Program-made: the position numbers and the translations under genes
Notes under the pieces: model-generated
What the model saw: only the letters and a program-made list of their open reading frames with translations
Told to the model about the DNA's origin: nothing
Database searches by the model: none
NCBI RefSeq assembly: GCF_037482405.1
Contig: NZ_JBBHZZ010000005.1
Location: forward strand, 124,001 to 188,000
Length of the DNA: 64,000 nt
Direction of reading: 5' to 3'
DNA from: Pseudokineococcus marinus
GTDB taxonomy: Bacteria > Actinomycetota > Actinomycetes > Actinomycetales > Quadrisphaeraceae
Shown here: positions 58,635 through 64,000 of the stretch, in pieces
Position numbering within the stretch: the first letter of the stretch is position 1
Layout of the letters: each line of letters starts with the position of its first letter

Positions 58635-59342
58635 TCAGCTGGGCGGGGCCGCCTGCGCGGGCTGCGGGTCGCTGACGCGGTCGGCGCGGGCCAGGGCCTC
58701 GCGGACCTCCTCGGCGCCGGCGCGCGAGGGCTTCGTGACGTCGCCGTCGGTCGCGTACGGCATGACGTAGACGGGGCGGCCGTTCTCCGAGCGCCAGCTG
58801 TCCTCGAGGCCGCCGCCGTCGACGACGTCGTAGCCGATGGCGTCGAGGAAGGCCGTCACCTCGCCCTTGGCGCCGGCGTGGTCGCCGAAGACCGGCAGCG
58901 CGCTGCGCTCCTCGCCCTGCGGGCGACCGAGCTGGCCGAGGGCGACGAAGAAGATGTTGTTGAAGGCCTTGACGACGTGCGACGCCTGCAGGTGCTGCTG
59001 CAGCAGGCCGCTCGTCGTCGCCTCGGCGTGGTCGAGGGCGTCCACGTGGCCGTCGCGGTCGGGGTAGTAGTTGTTCGTGTCGATCACGGTCTTGGCGGCC
59101 AGGGGCGCGGCCGGCACGTCCCGGTAGGCGTGCAGCGGCACGGTGACGACGACGAGGTCGCCCGCCTCCGCGGCCTCCGTCGCCGTCGCGGCCCGCGCGC
59201 GGGGGCCGAGCTCGCCGACGAGGTCGGCCAGCGTCTCCGGGCCGCGCGAGTTGGAGAGCACCACGTCGTAGCCGGCGTCCACGGCCAGGCGCGCGACGGT
59301 GCTGCCGATGTTGCCGGCCCCGATGAGTCCGATCGTCGTCAT
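58635..59342 (-). CDS. NADPH-dependent F420 reductase-like dinucleotide-binding protein
   Basis: 235 residues. Rossmann loop TTIGLIGAGNIGSTVARLAVDAGYDVVLSNSRGPETL, which resembles Fno (NADP+:F420 oxidoreductase) and related NAD(P)-binding reductases. VIDTNNYYPDRDG, SHVVKAFNNIFFVALGQLGRP and LPVFGDHAGAKGEVTAFLDAIGYDVVDGGGLEDSWRSENGRP are recognisable family text. Plausible partner for F420-using enzymes such as the LLM oxidoreductase, but these two genes are 33 kb apart. ATG 59342. Confidence 0.85.
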   Translation of the reverse strand: MTTIGLIGAGNIGSTVARLAVDAGYDVVLSNSRGPETLADLVGELGPRARAATATEAAEAGDLVVVTVPLHAYRDVPAAPLAAKTVIDTNNYYPDRDGHVDALDHAEATTSGLLQQHLQASHVVKAFNNIFFVALGQLGRPQGEERSALPVFGDHAGAKGEVTAFLDAIGYDVVDGGGLEDSWRSENGRPVYVMPYATDGDVTKPSRAGAEEVREALARADRVSDPQPAQAAPPS

Positions 59343-59418
59343 GCCCGGGGCAACGACCGCCCCGCGGCGTCTCTTCCGCGTGGTCGACCCGGGATCGGTG
59401 CGGGCTGTGCGCCGACGC

Positions 59419-60222
59419 TCAGGCCATCCGGAGGACGTTCCCCGTCACCCGGTCCGCCGCCTCGGACGCCAGCCAGGCGATGACGCGGGCGGGGTCGTCG
59501 GGCTCGGCCACGCCCATCCACCGGTCGTCCGCCGCGACGGCGTCGCGCACCTCGTCGGTGACCCAGCCGGTGTCCGTGACGGGCGGGTGGACGGCGTTCG
59601 CGGTGACGCCGGAGCGCGACAGCTCGAGCGCCGCCGACAGCGTCAGGCTGACCAGCGCCGCCTTCGCGGCGCCGTAGGACACCTCGCCGGGGAAGCCCTC
59701 GACGCCGCCGGACGTCAGCGTGACGACCCGTCCCCACGTGCCGCCCCGCCCCTGCAGCCGTACGGCGAAGTCCGCGATGAGGGCCGCCCCGGCGCGCGCG
59801 TCGACCGCGAGCTGGCGGTCGAAGCTCGCGACCGTGAGCCCGTGCTGGGGCCGGCCCGCCCAGTCGCGCTCCTGCGGGCGGAAGGTGTCGAGCAGCGACG
59901 CCGTCGCGTTGTGCACGAGCACGTCGACGGGGCCGAGCTCGGCCTCGGCGCGGTCGAAGAGGGCGGGGACGACGTCCGCGTCGGCGAGGTCGGCGGCGAC
60001 GGCCAGCGCGGTGCCGCCGTCGGCGCGGATCGCGGCGACGACGCCGTCGGCGTCGGAGGCGTGCGCGCGCCGCGAGCCCTCCTCGGCCTCGGGGTCGTCG
60101 AAGGCGTGGAAGGTGAGGAGGACGGCGCACCCGTCGGCGGCGAGGCGCCGAGCGGTGGCGGCGCCGATGCCGTGGTTGGCGCCGGTGACGAGGGCGACGT
60201 GGCGGTGCGGCGAGGCGGGCAC
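59419..60222 (-). CDS. SDR-family oxidoreductase
   Basis: 267 residues, classical short-chain dehydrogenase. NAD(P) loop VALVTGANHGIGAATARRLAADG, VDVLVHNATASLLDTF (the NAG-like motif reads HNA), catalytic Ser in RVVTLTSGGVEGF, and YGAAKAALVSLTLSAALELSRSGVTANAVHPPVTDTGW with the YxxxK pair. The family reduces ketones or carbohydrates; a 3-oxoacyl-ACP reductase-like label would be typical. GTG 60222 has TAGCGT 6 nt upstream. It stands alone between terminators. Confidence 0.9.
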   Translation of the reverse strand: MPASPHRHVALVTGANHGIGAATARRLAADGCAVLLTFHAFDDPEAEEGSRRAHASDADGVVAAIRADGGTALAVAADLADADVVPALFDRAEAELGPVDVLVHNATASLLDTFRPQERDWAGRPQHGLTVASFDRQLAVDARAGAALIADFAVRLQGRGGTWGRVVTLTSGGVEGFPGEVSYGAAKAALVSLTLSAALELSRSGVTANAVHPPVTDTGWVTDEVRDAVAADDRWMGVAEPDDPARVIAWLASEAADRVTGNVLRMA

Positions 60223-60228
60223 CCGCGG

Positions 60229-60234
60229 ACGCTA
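60229..60234 (-). promoter_or_regulatory. -10 box, leaderless SDR gene
   Basis: TAGCGT on the minus strand, 6 nt before GTG 60222. Confidence 0.5.
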
Positions 60235-60285
60235 CGAGGCGCCCGTCGCGCGGTCGAGGGACTTCTCGCGCCCACGACGGAAGCC

Positions 60286-60323
60286 GTGTGCTGAGGACGC
60301 GGTCAGCCGCGTCCTCAGCACAC
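60286..60323 (-). terminator. Perfect 17-bp hairpin, terminator of the metZ operon
   Basis: Arms 60286-60302 and 60307-60323 are exact complements around loop TCAG, 45 nt downstream of the metZ stop. The core matches the palindrome at 31907-31954. Confidence 0.75.
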
Positions 60324-60367
60324 CGCTCCCCCCACCCGGTCTCTCGGGCGCGGGAGCGCCCCGGCCG

Positions 60368-61639
60368 TCACCCCGGCAGCGCCTGCGCCAGGTCGTCCAG
60401 CAGGTCGTCGACGTCCTCCAGCCCCACCGACAGCCGCACGAGCCCGTCGGTGATCCCGACACGAGCGCGCCCCTCCGGCCCGAGCCGGCGGTGCGTCGTC
60501 GTCGCGGGATGGGTGATGAGCGACTTGGAGTCGCCGAGGTTGTTGGAGATGTCGACGACCCGCAGGGCGTCGAGCAGCCGGAACGCCGCGTCCTTGCCGC
60601 CGTCGAGCGTCATCGTGACGACCGTCCCGCCGCCGCTCATCTGCGCGCGGGCGAGGTCAGCCTGCGGGTGGCTGTCGAGGAAGGGGTAGACGACGGAGCG
60701 CACGCCCGGCTGCCCCTCGAGCCACCGCGCGATCCGCTCGGCCGAGGCGACCTGGCGCTCGACCCGCATCGCCAGCGTCTCGAGGCCCTTCGTCAGCACC
60801 CACGCGTTGAACGGCGACAGCGACGGGCCCGTGTGCCGGATGAGCGTCTCGACGCCGCCGGTGAGCAGCTCGACCGGCCCGAGGATCGCCCCGCCGAGCG
60901 TGCGGCCCTGCCCGTCGATGTGCTTCGTCGTCGAGTACACGACGACGTCGGCGCCCATCTCCATCGGCTTCTGCAGCACCGGGGTGGCGAAGACGTTGTC
61001 GACGACGACCGTCGCGCCGGCCGCGTGCGCCATCTCGGCGACCCGGCGGACGTCGACGACCTCCTGCATGGGGTTCGACGGCGTCTCGAAGAACACCGCC
61101 GTCGTCGGCTGCGCGAGCGCGGCCTCCCACTGGTCGAGGTCGGCGCCGTCGACGAAGACCGTCTCGACGCCCCAGCGCGGGAGGATCTCGTCGAGGATGA
61201 CGAAGCACGAGCCGAAGAGGCTGCGGGCGGCGACGACGCGGTCGCCCTGCCCCAGCAGCGCCGCGAGCGCCGTGAAGACGGCGGACATGCCGGACGCCGT
61301 CGCCACGCACGCGGGCGCGCCCTCGAGGAGGCGCAGGCGCTCCTCGAACGTCGCGACCGTCGGGTTGCCGTAGCGGGAGTAGACGAACCGGTCGAGGTCG
61401 CCCGAGAAGGCCGCCTCGGCCTCGGCGGCCGACCCGTAGACGTACCCCGACGTCAGGTACAGCGCCTCGGCCGTCTCGGAGAAGCCCGAGCGCGCGAGAC
61501 CGCCGCGGACGGCGAGGGTGTCGGGGCGCAGCCGGCGGGCACCCTCCCCCGTCGACGGGTCGTCGCACGCCGCGGCCGCCGGGTCGAGCGGGAAGACGGC
61601 GTCGTCGGCTCCGTCGTGCGGACCGCCCGGCGGGGTCAT
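60368..61639 (-). CDS. metZ: O-succinylhomoserine sulfhydrylase
   Basis: PLP enzyme that makes homocysteine from an acylhomoserine and sulfide, the direct-sulfuration route to methionine. 423 residues. Text: RPDTLAVRGGLARSGFSETAEALYLTSGYVYGSAAEAEAAF, FVYSRYGNPTVATFEERL, CVATASGMSAVFTALAAL, VFVDGADLDQWEAALA, VVVDNVFATPVLQKPMEMGADVVVYSTTKHIDGQGR (PLP lysine in STTKH) and NNLGDSKSLITHPATTTH. This matches MetZ rather than cystathionine gamma-synthase. ATG 61639 overlaps the rhodanese stop by 4 nt. A sulfide carrier link to the rhodanese is plausible. Confidence 0.92.
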   Translation of the reverse strand: MTPPGGPHDGADDAVFPLDPAAAACDDPSTGEGARRLRPDTLAVRGGLARSGFSETAEALYLTSGYVYGSAAEAEAAFSGDLDRFVYSRYGNPTVATFEERLRLLEGAPACVATASGMSAVFTALAALLGQGDRVVAARSLFGSCFVILDEILPRWGVETVFVDGADLDQWEAALAQPTTAVFFETPSNPMQEVVDVRRVAEMAHAAGATVVVDNVFATPVLQKPMEMGADVVVYSTTKHIDGQGRTLGGAILGPVELLTGGVETLIRHTGPSLSPFNAWVLTKGLETLAMRVERQVASAERIARWLEGQPGVRSVVYPFLDSHPQADLARAQMSGGGTVVTMTLDGGKDAAFRLLDALRVVDISNNLGDSKSLITHPATTTHRRLGPEGRARVGITDGLVRLSVGLEDVDDLLDDLAQALPG

Positions 61640-62154
61640 CCCTGCCGCCACGGCAGCCCGTCGGCGCGCCAGCCGCGCACCCCGCGGTGGTGCTGGTCGT
61701 CCGTCGGGCCCTCGAAGCCGTCGAGGACGTTGTACGCCGGCCCGAGGCCCGCCGTCGTCGCCGCCTGCGCCGCGCCGACCGAGCGCACGCCCGAGCGGCA
61801 CAGGAAGACGACGGGCGTCCCCTCCCCCACACCGGCGTCGGCGAGCTCGGCGAGGAAGGAGGGGTTCCGCTCGCCCGTCGGGAAGTGCTGCCACTGGACG
61901 CCGAGGACGTCACGGCCCACCGAGGACAGGTCGGGCACGCCGACGTAGGCCCACTCGGCGTCGGTGCGGACGTCGACGAGGACCGCGCGCTCGTCGCCGG
62001 CGAGCAGGTCCCACGCCTCGCGGGGCGTGACGTCGCCCGCGTAGGAGCCGTCCGCCGGCGGGGCGCCGACGGGGCCGGGCGCGGCGGCGCCGGGCGTCGC
62101 CTCGGGGGCGACCTCCCCGCGCCCCGCGGCGTCCGGGCTGCCGGCCCCGCTCAC
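61636..62154 (-). CDS. Rhodanese-like sulfurtransferase
   Basis: 172 residues. After a 35-residue Ala/Pro-rich head, the single rhodanese domain has VTPREAWDLLAGDERAVLVDVRTDAEWAYVGVPDL and the active-site loop VVFLCRSGVRSVGAAQAATTAGL (CRSGVR, persulfide-bearing Cys). GFEGPTDDQHHRGVRGWRADGLPW closes the fold. Starts GTG 62154 and ends within the first codon of metZ (4-nt overlaps on both sides), so it is translated between RNase H and MetZ. Delivering sulfane sulfur to MetZ is a natural guess (unproven). In several actinobacteria a rhodanese precedes metZ. Confidence 0.9.
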   Translation of the reverse strand: MSGAGSPDAAGRGEVAPEATPGAAAPGPVGAPPADGSYAGDVTPREAWDLLAGDERAVLVDVRTDAEWAYVGVPDLSSVGRDVLGVQWQHFPTGERNPSFLAELADAGVGEGTPVVFLCRSGVRSVGAAQAATTAGLGPAYNVLDGFEGPTDDQHHRGVRGWRADGLPWRQG

Positions 62155-62381
62155 CGCTGGTCCTCCGGCAGCAGGACGGCCTGGGCGCAGTGCAGCTCGC
62201 CGCCCACGACGGTGATGACCGGCGGGCCGTGCAGCACGTAGCCGTCGTCGAGGTGGTCGGAGACCTTCTGGCAGAAGGCGGGGGTGTCCGGGCCGGTGAG
62301 GAGCTTGTAGGACTTGCGCCGCGCGGGCGCCGCGTCCGCGTCCGCCTCGGCGGCGGGCCGGGTGGTGGTCGTCGCGCTCAT
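62151..62381 (-). other. Possible internal start: free DUF1737 protein
   Basis: In-frame ATG 62381 is preceded by GAGGAGG with 5 nt spacing inside the RNase H gene. It would yield a 76-residue protein (MSATTTTRPAAEADADAAP, then the DUF1737 domain). Whether it is used is not known. Confidence 0.4.
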
Positions 62382-63011
62382 GACGTCCTCCTCGAGGTCG
62401 GCGGCCCGCAGCTCCTGCGGGTCCTCGTGCTCGGCGACGACGTCGTCCGCCGAGCGAGCGGGCGGGGCGTCGTCAGCGGTGCCGGACAGGTCGAGCAGGA
62501 GGTCGCCGTCGTCACCCGAGGGGTCCGGCCGGTCCGACGTCGGCTGCCCCGCCGCCACCCCGGTGGCGATGCGCTTGGGCGCCCACGTCCTGCCCGCCGC
62601 GGCGGCGTCCATCGCCTCGTTGGCGAGGCGGTCGGCGTGGCTGTTCTGCGCGCGCGGGATCCACTCGTAGCGCACCTGCTCGCGCGGCCACACCTCCCGC
62701 GCCTCCTGCCACAGGCGCTGCATGTCGGCGTGCTTGACCTTCCAGCGCCCGGACATCTGCTCGACGACGAGCTTGGAGTCCATCCGCACGAGCACGCTGG
62801 CGCCGGGGTCGATCTCCCGTGCGGCGCGCAGGCCGGCGAGCAGGCCGCCGTACTCGGCGACGTTGTTCGTGGCCCGCCCGATGGCCTCGGCGACCTCGGC
62901 GAGCACGGGGCCCGCCGGGCCGCCGTCCTTGACGAGCGCGCCGTACCCGGCCGGCCCGGGGTTGCCGCGCGAGCCGCCGTCGGCCTCGACGACGAGCCGG
63001 CGCCCGCTCAC
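62151..63011 (-). CDS. RNase HI-family domain fused to DUF1737
   Basis: 286 residues. RNase H domain (1-140) has the four acidic residues of the family: Asp11 in EADGGSRGNPGP, Glu53 in NNVAEYGG, Asp78 in VRMDSKLVVEQ and Asp127 in NSHADRLANEAMD. It should cut RNA in RNA-DNA hybrids. In related actinobacteria this RNase H is fused to a C-terminal phosphatase; here that domain is absent and an acidic linker leads to a DUF1737 domain (residues about 230-286, KSYKLLTGPDTPAFCQKVSDHL, GELHCAQAVLLP). GTG 63011 and the stop at 62151 overlap their neighbours by 4 nt. An internal ATG at 62381 with a perfect SD may also make DUF1737 alone. Confidence 0.85.
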   Translation of the reverse strand: MSGRRLVVEADGGSRGNPGPAGYGALVKDGGPAGPVLAEVAEAIGRATNNVAEYGGLLAGLRAAREIDPGASVLVRMDSKLVVEQMSGRWKVKHADMQRLWQEAREVWPREQVRYEWIPRAQNSHADRLANEAMDAAAAGRTWAPKRIATGVAAGQPTSDRPDPSGDDGDLLLDLSGTADDAPPARSADDVVAEHEDPQELRAADLEEDVMSATTTTRPAAEADADAAPARRKSYKLLTGPDTPAFCQKVSDHLDDGYVLHGPPVITVVGGELHCAQAVLLPEDQR

Positions 63012-63826
63012 AGCCCCGACTCCGGGGTGCGGACGAGGATGCGGTCGCACTCCTCGCAGCGCAGCACCGCGTCCTCCGGGGCCGCGCGGAGGCGCCCGAT
63101 CGCCACCGTGTTCTGCTCCATGCGGCAGCCCTCGCAGCGGCGGGCGCGCAGGGGCGCCGCGCCCATGCCGCCGTGCTCGCGCCGGGACTCCTCGTAGAGG
63201 GCGAGCAGCTCGTCGCTGACCCCGCCGGCGACGCGCTCGCGGTCGGCGCGCACCGACTCGACGTCGCGGTCGATCTCCGTGACCGCCGTCCGCAGCGCCT
63301 CGCGAGCCTGCTCGGCCTCGGCGTCGACCTCCGCCAGGAGCTGCTCGAGCCCGACCAGCGAGGTCTGCGCCACCTCCTGGCGCTCCATGACCTCGAGCTC
63401 GAGCTCCTCGAGGGCGGACTGCCGGCGGGCCAGCGACTCCAGCTCGGAGACGAGGGCCGCGGCGTCCTTGGCGCTGACGGCGCCCGAGTCCAGGCGCTGC
63501 TGGTTGCGCGCGGCGCGCTGGCGCACCAGGTCGACGTCCTTCTCGGCGCGGGCGACCTCGCGCTCGACGTCGGACGCGGCCGTGCGGGCGCGGACGACGT
63601 CGTCGCGCAGCCCGGCGGCGCGCTGCTCGCGCTCGGCCAGGGCGGCGCGCTCGGGGAGCGTGCGGCGGCGGTGGGCCAGCTGCGACAGCCGGGTGTCGAG
63701 GGCCTGGACGTCGAGCAGCCGGAGCTGGTCGCGGGCGGGCGCGGTGGTGGTCAGCGGACCTGTCCTCCCGGTCGGCGGCGCCGCCGCGCCGGAGGGCGGG
63801 GCGCCGGAGTGGTGCGGGTCCGTCAC
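63008..63826 (-). CDS. C4-type zinc ribbon coiled-coil protein (zf-RING_7 family)
   Basis: 272 residues. Long coiled coil (RAALAEREQRAAGLRDDVVRARTAASDVEREVARAEKDV ... about residues 60-215) followed by a zinc ribbon: ARRCEGCRMEQ and LRCEECDRILV (two CxxC pairs). It is the usual partner of the RNase H gene in actinobacteria; a link to nucleic-acid or cell-wall processes is only suggested in the literature. The GTG at 63826 overlaps a TAGCGT box (63825-63830, minus), so it may not be the real start. CTG at about 63755, after GGGAGG, would start just before the conserved DQLRLLDVQALD block. Four-nt overlap with the RNase H gene. Confidence 0.85.
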   Translation of the reverse strand: MTDPHHSGAPPSGAAAPPTGRTGPLTTTAPARDQLRLLDVQALDTRLSQLAHRRRTLPERAALAEREQRAAGLRDDVVRARTAASDVEREVARAEKDVDLVRQRAARNQQRLDSGAVSAKDAAALVSELESLARRQSALEELELEVMERQEVAQTSLVGLEQLLAEVDAEAEQAREALRTAVTEIDRDVESVRADRERVAGGVSDELLALYEESRREHGGMGAAPLRARRCEGCRMEQNTVAIGRLRAAPEDAVLRCEECDRILVRTPESGL

Positions 63827-63861
63827 GCTACCGCCGACGGCCGCGGCCCCGTGCGCGGACC

Positions 63862-64000
63862 TCAGGCGTCGCGCAGCCGCAGGCGCAGCACGACCTGGTC
63901 GTCCGCCAGCCCGCCCTCGCCACCACCGCCGGGGAGCCGCGACCGCAGCCGCGCGGCGGCGTGCGCGACGGCGAGGGCGCGGTGGCCGACGGGGTGCTTG
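63862..64000 (-). CDS. C-terminal end of an unrecognised gene (cut by window edge)
   Basis: Open frame entering from the right edge and ending at TGA 63862-63864; 45 residues visible: KHPVGHRALAVAHAAARLRSR, then a Gly-rich turn and DDQVVLRLRLRDA. It does not look like the Nif3-type protein that precedes the zinc-ribbon gene in some actinobacteria. Family not recognised. Confidence 0.4.
   Translation of the reverse strand, partial: KHPVGHRALAVAHAAARLRSRLPGGGGEGGLADDQVVLRLRLRDA

Overview
The window is very GC-rich DNA (by eye about three quarters G+C, with long open frames on every strand). It comes from a high-GC Gram-positive actinobacterium. Supporting signs are the actinobacterial gene order lipB-lipA-DUF4191-RDD-glnA, a GlnR-type operator in front of glnA, DUF3043, DUF4191 and DUF222-HNH proteins, Ser/Thr kinase and LLM/F420-type enzymes, Sec signal peptides on a single-membrane background, and many leaderless genes. 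Genus cannot be fixed from this stretch; a Kineosporiales-like organism is only a guess. The sequence is a draft: it has two N gaps (15013..15088 inside the E2 gene and 18982..19094 inside a hairpin).

Layout. 1-8.3 kb: aat (cut by the left edge), an erpA-type Fe-S carrier, an M20 dipeptidase, DUF3043, a small membrane protein, a nitroreductase, a methyltransferase, a YihY/BrkB membrane protein, a secreted SCO2322-like protein and a VIT1/CCC1 transporter. 8.3-18 kb: gcvT and pepA (divergent), a short GntR regulator, a small conserved protein, an N-truncated DUF222-HNH gene, lpdA, the 2-oxoacid dehydrogenase E2 gene and a TIGR01777 epimerase. 18-24 kb: a CHRD-domain surface protein, a secreted hypothetical, a membrane Ser/Thr kinase, peptidase E, a Gfo/Idh/MocA oxidoreductase and a small leader ORF. 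23.8-32 kb: lipB, an LLM oxidoreductase, a serine hydrolase, lipA, DUF4191, a nucleosidase, an RDD protein and glnA. The lipoate-making enzymes (LipB, LipA) therefore sit near lipoate-dependent systems (E2, E3, GcvT).

32-52 kb is more accessory: an orphan glycine-betaine-type binding lipoprotein, an MFS transporter, a conserved 473-residue protein of unknown role, small membrane proteins, two GGDEF-EAL cyclic-di-GMP proteins (one in an operon with a FIST sensor, the other next to the RNase P RNA gene rnpB), a K+ channel, a 54-residue Cys protein, an FAD monooxygenase, an MBL hydrolase, a secreted peptidase, a LysR regulator, YaaA and an SLC13/ArsB-type permease. 52-58 kb looks like a carbohydrate locus: an FGGY kinase, a secreted beta-helix protein, a LacI regulator and a nitrilase-family amidase, with an 18-bp CpG-centred palindrome in the kinase/beta-helix intergenic region. 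58.6-64 kb holds a dinucleotide-binding reductase, an SDR, and a tightly overlapping operon read leftwards: zinc-ribbon coiled-coil protein, RNase H-DUF1737 fusion, rhodanese, O-succinylhomoserine sulfhydrylase.

Regulation visible in the sequence: about twenty genes carry a TANNNT or CANNNT box 6-8 nt before the start codon (leaderless transcription), while others have a clear GGAGG site. Many genes end in long GC-rich hairpins without a U tract. No prophage, transposase, CRISPR array, tRNA or rRNA operon was seen.
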